The notes below the pieces were generated by a model. That model worked only from the letters and a program-made list of their open reading frames with translations, made no database searches and was not told where the DNA came from. A DNA stretch of 64,000 nucleotides from Amycolatopsis acidicola. GTDB lineage: Bacteria; Actinomycetota; Actinomycetes; Mycobacteriales; Pseudonocardiaceae. This document shows positions 43,106 to 52,011 of this stretch, piece after piece. Position 1 is the stretch's first letter; each line of letters begins with the position of its first letter. The DNA is taken from contig NZ_VMNW02000011.1 in the NCBI RefSeq assembly GCF_007713735.2, forward strand, positions 88,438 through 152,437. Direction: 5' to 3'. A program made the translations under genes and the position numbers.

Positions 43106-43972
43106 CTAATCTGCCATGACGCCCGCGAACTCGACGACGTGCCGTACCACCGCCTCGGGCCTGTCCTCCGGGATGAACGTGTAGGCGTCCGGCACTTCGA
43201 CGAGCTTTCCCTTGGGCAGCAACGCTTCCAGCCGACGGGCGAACCGGATCGGGAACAGTTTGTCTTCACTGGCCCACAACAGCAGGACGGGCTTGTCGAA
43301 ATCGCGCAGCTTCTCCGCCGCGGCCAGCGTGTGGCGCGGGTGCACCTCACGCAGGAGCTTGCGCAGGTCGCGCCGGATCGCGGCCGACTTCCCCGGCGGC
43401 CACAGGTACGACTCGGCGATCTCCGCGGGGATGGGGCGCTTCGTGACCCAGCCGAACAGGAACGGCTGCCGGTGCAGCGCACGCACGCGCATGAACATCG
43501 AAAGCAGCAGCATCGACCCTGGCACCCGGGCCAGCTTGGGCAGCGGCGCGAAGATCGGCGGGAAGAAGTACTCGAAGCTGTCGGACGGCAGCAGCACGAC
43601 GCTCCCGACCCGCTCGGGACGGCGGGACAACAGGATTTGTGTGATCGCGCCGCCGGTGTCGTTGCCGACGAGCAGCACGTCCCGCAGGTCGAGCGCGTCG
43701 AGGAAATCCGCCAGGAGTTCGGCTTGGCCGACCGGGCTCAGGTCGGCGTCCGCACGCATCGGCACCGTGTGCGAGCCCATCGGCAGGTCCGGCGCGATGG
43801 CGCGGAAGCCGGCCGCCGCGACGTCGGGCAGCACGGCACGCCACAGGTCGGCGTTGGTGAGGACGCCGTGCACGAAGACGACCGGACGCCCTGATCCCTG
43901 TTCGAAGTAACGCAGTTCGCCTTGGGGCAGCTCGACCTTGCGCGGCTTCCCCAGTAGTTCGCTCGTAGTCAT
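43106..43972 (-). CDS. Alpha/beta hydrolase with Asp nucleophile (haloalkane dehalogenase/epoxide hydrolase-like)
   Basis: 288 residues, ATG at 43972. Oxyanion region VVFVHGVLTNADLWRAVLPD; the nucleophile elbow is GNDTGGAITQ, with Asp in the nucleophile position, as in haloalkane dehalogenases and epoxide hydrolases; cap region and DKPVLLLWASEDKLFP. The expected late His is not obvious in the FIPEDRPEAV segment, so activity is unproven. First gene of the hydrolase-tetR-dsbA operon, starting 11 nt from the operator palindrome. Confidence 0.88.
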   Translation of the reverse strand: MTTSELLGKPRKVELPQGELRYFEQGSGRPVVFVHGVLTNADLWRAVLPDVAAAGFRAIAPDLPMGSHTVPMRADADLSPVGQAELLADFLDALDLRDVLLVGNDTGGAITQILLSRRPERVGSVVLLPSDSFEYFFPPIFAPLPKLARVPGSMLLLSMFMRVRALHRQPFLFGWVTKRPIPAEIAESYLWPPGKSAAIRRDLRKLLREVHPRHTLAAAEKLRDFDKPVLLLWASEDKLFPIRFARRLEALLPKGKLVEVPDAYTFIPEDRPEAVVRHVVEFAGVMAD

Positions 43973-43982
43973 GCCGCCAGGT

Positions 43983-44001
43983 TACATACAGACTGTATGT
44001 A
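43983..44001. promoter_or_regulatory. TetR operator palindrome
   Basis: TACATACAGACTGTATGTA, a 19-nt inverted repeat with only the centre mismatched, continued by a further TGTAA. It lies between the divergent hydrolase-tetR operon and rmlA and is a typical TetR-type site. Confidence 0.8.
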
Positions 44002-44061
44002 TGTAAATATGGCCGCTAGGGTGGGCCCGGACGGATGAACCTGATGAGGGGAGCTCTGGGG

Positions 44062-44937
44062 ATGAAGGGCATCGTGCTGGCGGGCGGCAGCGGCACCCGG
44101 CTGCACCCGATCACGCAGGCGGTGTCCAAGCAGCTGCTGCCCGTCTACGACAAGCCGATGATCTACTACCCCATCTCGGTGCTCATGCTCGCCGGGATCC
44201 GGGAGATCCTGGTCATCTCCACCCCAGCCGACCTGCCGAACTTCCAGCGGCTGCTCGGCAGCGGCGACCAGTTCGGGCTCGACATCGGCTATGCCGAGCA
44301 GCCGAGCCCCAACGGCCTCGCCGAGGCGTTCGTGATCGGCGCGGACTTCATCGGCAACGACGACGTCGCGCTCGTACTCGGCGACAACATCTTCTACGGG
44401 CAGGGTTTCTCCGGCCGAATGCAGCGCGAGGTGTCCTCTTTGGACGGATGCGTGTTGTTCGGGTACCCCGTGAAGGACGCGCAGCGCTACGGCGTCGGCG
44501 AGACCGACGCCGAGGGCAGGCTGGTGTCGATCGAGGAGAAGCCCGCGAAACCCAAGTCCAACAAGGCGATCACCGGGCTGTACTTCTACGACAACGACGT
44601 GGTGGGGCTCGCCCGCGCGCTTGAGCCCTCGCCGCGGGGCGAGCTGGAGATCACCGACATCAACATGACGTACCTGCGCCAGGGGCGGGCGAAGCTGGTC
44701 GATCTCGGCCGCGGGTTCGCCTGGCTCGACACCGGCACACACGACTCGCTGCTGGAGGCCGGGCAGTTCGTGCAGGTGCTCGAACACCGGACCGGGGTGC
44801 GGATCGCCTGCCTGGAGGAGGTCGCGCTGCGGATGGGCTTCATCACGCCGGACGAATGCCTCGCGCTGGGGCAGAAGATTTCGAAGTCCGGGTACGGGGA
44901 CTACGTGGTCGCGGTGGCCAAGGCCGCTGGGGCTTAG
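44062..44937 (+). CDS. rmlA: Glucose-1-phosphate thymidylyltransferase
   Basis: 291 residues, ATG at 44062 with GAGGGGAG upstream. Nucleotidyltransferase signature MKGIVLAGGSGTRLHPIT at the N-terminus; conserved LPVYDKPMIYYPISVLMLAG, LGDNIFYGQGFS, VEEKPAKPKSN-like IEEKPAKPKSNKAITGLYFY, and LDTGTHDSLLEA. It makes dTDP-glucose from glucose-1-phosphate and dTTP, the entry to dTDP-rhamnose and deoxysugars. Stands alone; convergent with htpX across a repeat array. Confidence 0.96.
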   Translation: MKGIVLAGGSGTRLHPITQAVSKQLLPVYDKPMIYYPISVLMLAGIREILVISTPADLPNFQRLLGSGDQFGLDIGYAEQPSPNGLAEAFVIGADFIGNDDVALVLGDNIFYGQGFSGRMQREVSSLDGCVLFGYPVKDAQRYGVGETDAEGRLVSIEEKPAKPKSNKAITGLYFYDNDVVGLARALEPSPRGELEITDINMTYLRQGRAKLVDLGRGFAWLDTGTHDSLLEAGQFVQVLEHRTGVRIACLEEVALRMGFITPDECLALGQKISKSGYGDYVVAVAKAAGA

Positions 44938-45040
44938 GCGGGTCGGCCAAGACGCCGAGGGCCAACACATCGACGCCACGGGCCAACACACCAACGGGAG
45001 CGGCCAACATGCCGACGGGGGCGGCCAATATGCAGGGGGG
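44938..45040. repeat. Degenerate 21-nt repeat array, locus B (between rmlA and htpX stops)
   Basis: Five units starting GGCCAAGAC, GGCCAACAC, GGCCAACAC, GGCCAACAT and GGCCAATAT, mostly about 21 nt apart. It fills the whole interval between the two convergent stop codons. In the htpX sense strand the core reads TGTTGGCC. Confidence 0.85.
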
Positions 45041-45895
45041 TCAGTAGCCCCGGCGCGCCATCTCCTCGAGGCGGGCGATCCGGTCCGCGATCGGCGGGTG
45101 CGTGGAGAACAGCTTCGAGAACGACTCGCCCGGCTTGAACGGGTTGGCGATCATCAGGTGCGACTGCGAGACCAGCTGCGGCTCCGGCACCAGCGGCGTG
45201 CGGCGCGTGCCGGTCTCCAGTTTGTGCAGGGCCGAGGCCAGCGCCAGCGGGTCGCCGGTCAGCCTGGCGCCTGAAGCATCAGCCTGGTACTCACGCGAAC
45301 GGCTGACCGCCATCCGGATCACGGCGGCGGCGATCGGGCCGACCAGCACGAGCAGCAGGGCGACCAGCGGGTTGCCGTTCTCACGGTTGCCGCCGCCGAA
45401 GAACAGCGCCAGGTTGGCCAGCACGCTGATCATGCTGGCGAGCGCGCCGGCCACGCACGAGATGAGGATGTCCCGGTTGTACACATGGGACAGTTCGTGC
45501 CCGAGCACCGCGCGCAGCTCGCGCTCGGTGAGCAGCTCCAGGATGCCGGTGGTGCAGCAGACCGCCGCGTGCCGCGGGTTGCGGCCGGTGGCGAAGGCGT
45601 TCGGCGCGGCCGTCGGGCTCACGTACAGCGACGGCATCGGCTGCCGCGCGGACGTGGCCAGCTCGCGCACGATCCGGTACATCGCGGGCTGCTCGGCCTC
45701 GGACACCGGCCGCGCCCGCATCGCGCGCAGCGCCAGTTTGTCCGAATTGAAGTACGCGTAGGCGTTCATGCCAAGCGCGAGGGCGAGACCGATGAACAAC
45801 GCGGTCCGCCCGAACAGCGAGCTGATCCCGATGATGATGGCACTCATCAGGCCGAGCAGCAGCGCGGTCTTCAGCCCGTTCTGATGCGTGTGCAC
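45041..45895 (-). CDS. htpX: M48 family membrane metalloprotease HtpX
   Basis: 284 residues from a GTG at 45895 with GGGAGG upstream. Two N-terminal membrane helices ([40 protein letters not shown]), the zinc motif HELSH in [17 protein letters not shown] with downstream Glu in [10 protein letters not shown], and the [20 protein letters not shown] segment of M48B proteases. It degrades damaged membrane proteins and is usually stress-induced. Its TGA stop directly borders repeat locus B. Confidence 0.96.
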   Translation of the reverse strand: MHTHQNGLKTALLLGLMSAIIIGISSLFGRTALFIGLALALGMNAYAYFNSDKLALRAMRARPVSEAEQPAMYRIVRELATSARQPMPSLYVSPTAAPNAFATGRNPRHAAVCCTTGILELLTERELRAVLGHELSHVYNRDILISCVAGALASMISVLANLALFFGGGNRENGNPLVALLLVLVGPIAAAVIRMAVSRSREYQADASGARLTGDPLALASALHKLETGTRRTPLVPEPQLVSQSHLMIANPFKPGESFSKLFSTHPPIADRIARLEEMARRGY

Positions 45896-46069
45896 TGGTT
45901 CGCGCCTCCCTTTCGCACTCACCCGACAAACGCGCGAAGCGGACGTGAAAGTTCCACCACCGATTGTGCGGCACGGCGCTCTTCGACGCGTCATCCAGTC
46001 CACAACGGAGTTAAAGTTTCACAAGTTGTTCAACGCACGGGTGGGGAACCGCGCGGGAGGGGGTGCGGC

Positions 46070-46999
46070 ATGCTCGCACGTCGTGCACTGTTCGCCCTGG
46101 TAGCGGGGCTCGGCGCGCTCACCGTGGCGCCTGCCGCGGCCGCGCCGAAGGCACGCACGATGCCGACCGGGCGCGGGCCGTCCGCGGTGGCGGTGAATTC
46201 CGTCACCGGGGCCGTCTACGTGGCGAACGGCGACGGTTCGATCACGGTGCTGGGCCGCGACCCGGTGCACGTCGGCGGCACGCCCGGCGATCTCGCGATC
46301 GACGAGAGCACCGGCCGGGTGTACGTCGCGAACCTGCTCGCGGGCACGGTCACGGTCCTCGACGCCGCCGGCGCGCTGCAGAGCGTCGTGCCGTCCGGGG
46401 TCGGGGCCGCGGTGCTGGACGTCGCTTCGGACGACAACAAGGTGTACGTCGGCAGCGGCCGGACGGGTTCGGTCGGCGTGGTCGACACCATCGGCAGCGT
46501 GCTCGACGCCCTGCTGAGCGGGCCGGGCCAGGGGTTCGGCGGGGTGCGCGTGGACGCCGGGCGGCAGCTGGCGTACCTGACCAACATCGACGGCAACAGT
46601 GTCGAGGTGCTCGACCTCGCCGCCGGCGACTTCGTGGCGAGCATCCCGGTCGGGCAGGCGCCGACGGGTTTGGCGCTGCACACGGCGAGCAACACCCTGT
46701 ACGTGGCCAACTCGGGGATCCATCACCTGTCCGTCGTCGACTGCGCCACGCGCACCGAACGCACCACGATCCTGTTGCGCAGCGAGGCTTCGGCCGTCGC
46801 CGTCCGCCAGTCCGACAACACCGTGTACGCCAACGGCGGGCCGGACGGGATCGTGCGGATCGACGGCTCCGGCGGGAAAACCAGCGGTGAACTCTCGCTC
46901 GGGATCAATCCCGGCGGGGTCGCGGTGGACCAGCGCACCGGCACCGTTTACGTCACGGATCCGGTGCACGATCAGGTTCACGTCATCGACGGATTCTGA
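46070..46999 (+). CDS. Secreted YVTN-type beta-propeller protein
   Basis: 309 residues, ATG at 46070 with GGGAGGGGG. Signal peptide MLARRALFALVAGLGALTVA ending near PAAAAP. Seven or so repeats of the VYVANGDGSITVLG / VYVANLLAGTVTVLDAAG / LYVANSGIHHLSVVD type form a propeller. No catalytic motif is seen, so it may bind ligands or other surface components. Divergent from htpX and upstream of an unrelated oxidoreductase. Confidence 0.88.
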   Translation: MLARRALFALVAGLGALTVAPAAAAPKARTMPTGRGPSAVAVNSVTGAVYVANGDGSITVLGRDPVHVGGTPGDLAIDESTGRVYVANLLAGTVTVLDAAGALQSVVPSGVGAAVLDVASDDNKVYVGSGRTGSVGVVDTIGSVLDALLSGPGQGFGGVRVDAGRQLAYLTNIDGNSVEVLDLAAGDFVASIPVGQAPTGLALHTASNTLYVANSGIHHLSVVDCATRTERTTILLRSEASAVAVRQSDNTVYANGGPDGIVRIDGSGGKTSGELSLGINPGGVAVDQRTGTVYVTDPVHDQVHVIDGF

Positions 47000-47063
47000 T
47001 CCTGGAGCAACTCCGGGTATAGCTTCGGAAAAAAGGACCGACAAGCGGACGCAGAGGGTATCC

Positions 47064-47936
47064 ATGCAACTCGGACTGCAGATCCCCGACTTCACCTGGC
47101 CGAACGGGCCGGCGAAGCTGGGCAAGGAACTCGGCGACGTCGCGAAGGCGGCGGACGAGGCCGGCTTCGAATACCTCGCGGTGATGGACCACTTCTTCCA
47201 GATCGGCGGGGTGGGCCCGGTCGAGAACGACATGCTCGAGGCGTACACCACGCTCGGCTACCTCGCCGCGCATACGGAACGGGTCAAACTGCTGACCGTG
47301 ATCACCGGTGTGATCTACCGGCAGCCCGGCGTGCTCGCCAAGGCGCTCACCACGCTGGACGTGCTCTCCGGCGGCCGCGCCATACTCGGGATCGGCGCCG
47401 GCTGGAACGAGGAGGAGTCGCGCGGGCTCGGTTTTCCCTTCCCCAGCACCAAAGAACGGTTCGAAATGCTGGAGGAGGCGCTGCGCTACGTGCGGCAGAT
47501 GTTCTCCGACGACGACGGCCCGTTCGAGGGTGACTACATCGTCGCGGAGCGGCTGATGAACGTACCGCAGGCGCTGACGAAACCGCATCCGCCGATCATG
47601 ATCGGTGGCTCCGGCGAAAAGAAGACGCTGCGCTTCGTCGCGAAGTACGGCGACGCCTGCAACATTTTCAACGGCCCGGAACTCGAGCACAAACTCAGCG
47701 TGCTGAAACAGCACTGCGAAACCGAGGGCCGCGATTACGGCGAGATCAACAAAACCGTCTACCACATTCTCGACATCGGCAAGAACGGCGAGAAGGCGGA
47801 CGAGCTGAAGGCCGAGCTGCGCAGGCTGGCCGGGCTCGGGGTGGACGGCGTGATCGGGATGCTGCCCGGGATCCCGGACCTGAAGCTGATCGACGTCTTC
47901 GCTCGCGACATCATTCCGGAGGCGGCGAATTACTGA
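47064..47936 (+). CDS. LLM-class F420-dependent oxidoreductase
   Basis: 290 residues, ATG at 47064 with GAGGG upstream. Luciferase-like TIM barrel: MQLGLQIPDFTWPNGPAKLG, AKAADEAGFEYLAVMDHFFQ, TVITGVIYRQPGVLAKALTT, SGGRAILGIGAGWNEEESRG, HPPIMIGGSGEKKTLRFVAK. By family it probably uses coenzyme F420 as hydride donor; the substrate is unknown. It is followed by a strong hairpin with a T-tract at the start of the polysaccharide operon. Confidence 0.93.
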   Translation: MQLGLQIPDFTWPNGPAKLGKELGDVAKAADEAGFEYLAVMDHFFQIGGVGPVENDMLEAYTTLGYLAAHTERVKLLTVITGVIYRQPGVLAKALTTLDVLSGGRAILGIGAGWNEEESRGLGFPFPSTKERFEMLEEALRYVRQMFSDDDGPFEGDYIVAERLMNVPQALTKPHPPIMIGGSGEKKTLRFVAKYGDACNIFNGPELEHKLSVLKQHCETEGRDYGEINKTVYHILDIGKNGEKADELKAELRRLAGLGVDGVIGMLPGIPDLKLIDVFARDIIPEAANY

Positions 47937-47974
47937 TATCCGCCGTTTGGCGGCAAATATTCACCTGTAACGAG

Positions 47975-48025
47975 ACTCCCGCCGAGTCCGACCCATGAGG
48001 CAGTCGGATGCGGCGGGAGTTTTTT
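47975..48025 (+). terminator. Strong hairpin with T-tract that also contains the ribosome site of the next gene
   Basis: A 10-bp perfect stem (47975-47984 with 48011-48020) continues as a 6-bp stem after an A-G mismatch and a G-T pair, with a 10-nt loop, then TTTTT. The 3' arm contains GGGAG, which is the only ribosome site of the ATG at 48027. It can act as terminator of the LLM gene, and as an RNA structure that hides the ribosome site of the polysaccharide operon. Confidence 0.85.
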
Positions 48026-48026
48026 C

Positions 48027-49343
48027 ATGAAGATCAGCGTCTTCGGGCTCGGCTACGTGGGTTGTGTATCCGCCGCCTGCCTCGCCGGAAACGGGCACGA
48101 GGTCATCGGGGTCGACGTCAATCCCATCAAGGTCGGCCTGGTGCGGTCCGGCAAGGCGCCGGTGGTCGAAGAGCGCATCGGCGAACTGACCGCGGAAGTG
48201 GTGCGCAGCGGTGCGTTGCGGGCCACCGGCGACGTGGCGGACGCGATCGCGCACAGCGAGATCTCGCTGGTGTGCGTCGGCACGCCCTCGGAGCCCAACG
48301 GCAGCCTGTCCACCACCTACCTGGAGCGCGTGACCGAGGAGATCGGCGCGGCGCTGGCCACCAAGAACCACCGGCACACCGTGGTTTTCCGCAGCACGAT
48401 GCTGCCCGGCACGTGCCTGGAACTGCTCGTGCCGATACTGGAAAAGGCGTCGGGCAAGACCGCCGGCGTGGACTTCGGGGTCGCCGTGAACCCGGAGTTC
48501 CTGCGCGAAGGCACCAGCGTGCGGGACTTCTACGCGCCACCGAAGACCGTGATCGGCGAGATCGACGAGGCCAGTGGTGACCAGGTCGCCGCGCTGTACG
48601 AGGGTCTCCCCGGCGACGTGTTCCGGGTGCCGATCCCGGTCGCCGAAATGGCCAAGTACGCCGACAATGCCTTCCACGGCTTGAAGATCGGCTTCGCCAA
48701 CGAACTCGGCGCGATCTGCCGGGCGCTCGGGCTGGACTCGCACCGGGTGATGGACGTGTTCCTCGCCGACCGCAAGCTCAACATCAGCCCGGCCTACCTG
48801 CGGCCCGGGTTCGCGTTCGGCGGTTCGTGCCTGCCCAAGGACCTGCGCGGGCTGGTGCACGCCGCGCACCGCGCGGACGTCACGGTGCCGATCCTCGCGC
48901 ACGTGCTGCCCAGCAACGAAGAACACCTGCGCCGGGCCTTCGAACTGGTGGCGCGCACCGGCAAGCGCAAGATCGGCCTGTTCGGGCTTTCGTTCAAACC
49001 CGGCACCGACGACCTGCGCGAGAGCCCGCTGGTGGAACTCGCGGAACGCTTGCTGGGCAAGGGTTACGACCTCAAGATCTACGACGCGAACGTGAGCCTG
49101 TCCCGGTTGATGGGCGCGAACCGCGAGTACATCGAGAGCAGGCTGCCACACCTCGGGCAGCTGCTCGCCGGTTCGGTCGAGGAGGTGCTCGACCACGCCG
49201 ACGTGTGCCTGCTCGGCTGCACCGACCCGGCCGTGCTGGAGGCGCTGCCGCACGGCGGCGAGCACATCCTGATCGACCTCGTCCGCATCCCCGGCGCCGA
49301 GGCGCGCCGGACCGAACAGGGATACGTTGGCCTTGCCTGGTAA
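48027..49343 (+). CDS. UDP-glucose/GDP-mannose 6-dehydrogenase family protein
   Basis: 438 residues, ATG at 48027. N-terminal Rossmann motif GLGYVG, FRSTMLPGTCLE, central NPEFLREGTSVRDF, and the catalytic Cys268 in FAFGGSCLPKDLRGL. That is the same sequence context as GDP-mannose dehydrogenase AlgD, closer than to typical Ugd (GGxCFPKD). It oxidises the C6 hydroxyl of a nucleotide sugar to a uronic acid with two NAD+. First gene of the polysaccharide operon; overlaps the following glycosyltransferase by 17 nt. Confidence 0.93.
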   Translation: MKISVFGLGYVGCVSAACLAGNGHEVIGVDVNPIKVGLVRSGKAPVVEERIGELTAEVVRSGALRATGDVADAIAHSEISLVCVGTPSEPNGSLSTTYLERVTEEIGAALATKNHRHTVVFRSTMLPGTCLELLVPILEKASGKTAGVDFGVAVNPEFLREGTSVRDFYAPPKTVIGEIDEASGDQVAALYEGLPGDVFRVPIPVAEMAKYADNAFHGLKIGFANELGAICRALGLDSHRVMDVFLADRKLNISPAYLRPGFAFGGSCLPKDLRGLVHAAHRADVTVPILAHVLPSNEEHLRRAFELVARTGKRKIGLFGLSFKPGTDDLRESPLVELAERLLGKGYDLKIYDANVSLSRLMGANREYIESRLPHLGQLLAGSVEEVLDHADVCLLGCTDPAVLEALPHGGEHILIDLVRIPGAEARRTEQGYVGLAW

Positions 49344-50514
49344 AAGAGCGCTGATCCTGGTCGAGAACCTGTCCGTGCCGTTCGACCGGCGGGTGTGGCA
49401 GGAGTGCACCACGCTGCGGGACGCGGGCTGGGAGGTGCACGTCATCTGTCCACAAGGGACGAAGCGGGACACCGAGCCCGAAGTCGTCATGGACGGGGTG
49501 CACATCCACCGCTACCCGCTGCGCGCCGCGACCGGCGGGCCCGCCGGCTACCTGCAGGAGTACGGCTCGGCGTTGTGGCACACGTGGCAGCTCGCGCGGC
49601 GCCTCGGGCACTTCGACGTCGTCCACGCGTGCAACCCGCCGGACCTGCTGTTCCTCGTCGCGCGGATGCTGAAGCGGCGCGGCACGAAGTTCGTCTTCGA
49701 CCAGCACGACCTGGTGCCGGAGCTGTACCTGTCGCGCTTCGACCGCGGCAAGGACCTGCTCTACCAGGCCGTCTGCGCCGCGGAGCGGGCCACGTACAAG
49801 ACCGCCGACGTCGTGATCGCGACCAACGAGAGCTACCGCGACATCGCGCTGACGCGGGGCGGGAAACGTCCGGAGGACGTGTTCGTGGTGCGCAGCGCGC
49901 CCGCGGTGGAGCGCTTTCAGCAGGTGCCACCGGAGCCGGAACTCAAGCAGGGCAAGGAACATCTGCTCTGCTACCTCGGCGTGATGGGCCCGCAGGACGG
50001 CGTGGACTACGCCCTGCGTGCGTTGGCCGCGCTTCGCGACGAGCAAGGGCGCACGGACTGGCACGCGGTGTTCGTCGGTTCGGGTGACACCTTCGACCAA
50101 ATGGTGGAACTGTCCCGGAAACTGGATCTCGCCGGACTCGTCGAATTCACCGGCCGTATTCCGGACGAGGATCTCGTGCGTTACCTGTCGACGGCGGACG
50201 TATGCCTGTCGCCGGACCCGCTGAATCCGCTGAACGACGTTTCGACGATGAACAAGATCATGGAATACATGGCGATGGCGAAGCCGATCGTCTCGTTCGA
50301 GCTGCGGGAGGCGAGGGTCTCCGCGGGCGAGGCCGCGCTTTACGCACCTGCCAACGATGTTTCGGCGTTCGCGAAGCTGGTCGCGGAGCTGATGGATGAT
50401 CCGGAACGGCGCGCGAAGATGGGCCTGCTCGGTCAGTCAAGAGTCGAAGGTCCTCTTGCCTGGCGCAATTCCGCGAAGGCACTGCTTTCCGCGTACACCA
50501 CCGCACTGGGGTGA
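49327..50514 (+). CDS. Glycosyltransferase family 4 protein
   Basis: 395 residues from a TTG at 49327 inside the end of the dehydrogenase gene (AGGGATACG upstream). GT-B fold: N-terminal RALILVENLSVPFDRRVWQE, HACNPPDLLFLVARML, FDQHDLVPELYLSRF; C-terminal donor site CYLGVMGPQDGVDYALRALA, VEFTGRIPDEDLVRYLSTAD, and KIMEYMAMAKPIVSFELREA with the EX-type end. It adds a sugar from an NDP-donor to a lipid-linked glycan, probably on the cytoplasmic membrane face. Donor and acceptor not predictable. Confidence 0.92.
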   Translation: MALPGKRALILVENLSVPFDRRVWQECTTLRDAGWEVHVICPQGTKRDTEPEVVMDGVHIHRYPLRAATGGPAGYLQEYGSALWHTWQLARRLGHFDVVHACNPPDLLFLVARMLKRRGTKFVFDQHDLVPELYLSRFDRGKDLLYQAVCAAERATYKTADVVIATNESYRDIALTRGGKRPEDVFVVRSAPAVERFQQVPPEPELKQGKEHLLCYLGVMGPQDGVDYALRALAALRDEQGRTDWHAVFVGSGDTFDQMVELSRKLDLAGLVEFTGRIPDEDLVRYLSTADVCLSPDPLNPLNDVSTMNKIMEYMAMAKPIVSFELREARVSAGEAALYAPANDVSAFAKLVAELMDDPERRAKMGLLGQSRVEGPLAWRNSAKALLSAYTTALG

Positions 50515-50676
50515 ACGTTCGGGCTTTTCTTCCCGTCGCCGGGCATTCGTGAACGACCAACGGTCGCGGTTTGAACAAGACGGCGGCCGTGTTGTAACCA
50601 ACGCGGTAATCGACGCGACGGGGTTGGTGAAAGCCCATCCGCCCGATGCGGCATTTTTCGAGGGGAGCATCCCGCG

Positions 50677-52011
50677 GTGAGTGACGAAACGATCCGCCTG
50701 TCGACGATCGGGCAGGTCATCCGGAGACGGTGGCGGCTGCTGGTCGCGCTCGCGGTGCTGGGCGCGCTCGTGGGGGCCGGCGCGTCGCTGGTGTTTTCGC
50801 CCGGCTACCAGACCGATTCGAGCGTGCTGCTGCAAGGCCCGCGTCAGGCGGACGAGCTGCTCACCGAGGCGCAGGTCGCGACCAGCTCCGTGGTGCTGGA
50901 CAGGGCCGCGGGCCAGCTGTCCTGGCAGACCACCGGCGCCGACCTCAAGGACGACGTGACCTCCTCGGTGGCCAACGGCAACGTCGTCACCATCACCGCT
51001 TCCGCCGACACCGCGGAACACGCCCAGCAGCTGGCGGACAAGGTCGCGGCGGAGTTCGTGCGCTACTCCAGCCAGCTGGTCTCCAGCAGCACCGACGCGG
51101 CCGCACAGGTGCAGCAGGAGCAGCGGGAGGCGTTGCGGCAGCAGGTCGCGCTGACCAACCAGCGGCTCGCCGACATGGCCAAGAACATCGACGGCGGGCT
51201 GACCGTGGAGAGCGTGCAGGCCCGCACCGAGATCGAGGCCCTGCGCACTTCGCTGGAGCAGGCGATCAACAACCTGAACCAGGCGGACGCGGCGACCAGC
51301 ACGGCGAACATGGTGGTGCTGGGTTCGGCCGAGCTGCCGACCGGCGCGGCCGCGCCGACGCTGCCCCAGCTCGTCGGCGGTGGCGCGCTGCTGTTCTTCC
51401 TGATCGGGGTGTTCGCCCACCTGTTCCGGGCCCGCGCGGACAAGCGGCTGCGGGACGAGACCGAGATCGGGGCCGCGCTCGGCTCACGGGTCGTGGCCAC
51501 CGTCGACATCCCCGATCAGCGGCCGGAAGCCGGGAGGGGGCTGCGGACCCGGTTGAGCCGGCTGCTGCGGGCGGACCGGCCGTGGGATCTGCCGGCGCTG
51601 TCGGTGTCCGCGGACGGCCGGAACCGCGAATCCCGCTACCGGCGCGCGCTCTCGAAGATCGGCGCGCCGGGACGCCGGATCCTCGTCCTCGTGCCCGAGG
51701 ACGACGCGCCCGCGCACCGCGCCGCCACGCAGCTCGCGGCGGCCGCGGAAGGCCGGACTTCCTTGCGTGTCAACGACATTTCCCCGGTCCGGCCGACGGT
51801 CACCGAGGACTCCAGCCTGACCGGCGTGCTCGTGCTGGTCACGGTCGGCAGCCGCACCGCGTGGGAGCTGGTCGGCATCGCCGAGGCGTGTGCCGACGCC
51901 GGCCACGAGGTGCTCGGGGTGTTGCTGACCCAGCCCGTGCGCGACCAGTCCCCTACCACCGAAAAGCCCGAGGTCGGTTCCGACCGTGACGCGATGGCAG
52001 GTTCAGCGTGA
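50677..52011 (+). CDS. Polysaccharide chain-length determinant-like membrane protein 1
   Basis: 444 residues, GTG at 50677 with GAGGGGAG. Wzz-type layout: N-terminal membrane helix (RLLVALAVLGALVGAGASLV), extracellular region with a coiled coil (about 120-205, QQEQREALRQQVALTNQRLA), second helix (LVGGGALLFFLIGVFAHLFR), and a cytoplasmic C-terminal domain (about 260-444). That domain has a Rossmann-like pattern (GRRILVLVPEDDAPAHRAAT, LTGVLVLVTVGSRTAWELVG) but no Walker A and no Tyr-rich tail. Probably controls polymer length or export. Overlaps the next gene by 4 nt. Confidence 0.87.
   Translation: MSDETIRLSTIGQVIRRRWRLLVALAVLGALVGAGASLVFSPGYQTDSSVLLQGPRQADELLTEAQVATSSVVLDRAAGQLSWQTTGADLKDDVTSSVANGNVVTITASADTAEHAQQLADKVAAEFVRYSSQLVSSSTDAAAQVQQEQREALRQQVALTNQRLADMAKNIDGGLTVESVQARTEIEALRTSLEQAINNLNQADAATSTANMVVLGSAELPTGAAAPTLPQLVGGGALLFFLIGVFAHLFRARADKRLRDETEIGAALGSRVVATVDIPDQRPEAGRGLRTRLSRLLRADRPWDLPALSVSADGRNRESRYRRALSKIGAPGRRILVLVPEDDAPAHRAATQLAAAAEGRTSLRVNDISPVRPTVTEDSSLTGVLVLVTVGSRTAWELVGIAEACADAGHEVLGVLLTQPVRDQSPTTEKPEVGSDRDAMAGSA

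Noticed and set aside
44938..45040. CRISPR array
   Set aside because: Units are about 21 nt and directly adjacent without unique spacers, and no cas genes occur in the window.
45035..45045. Selenocysteine or programmed readthrough at the htpX TGA
   Set aside because: The in-phase repeat downstream is noted as a finding, but no selenocysteine insertion structure is visible and htpX already ends at the normal family length.
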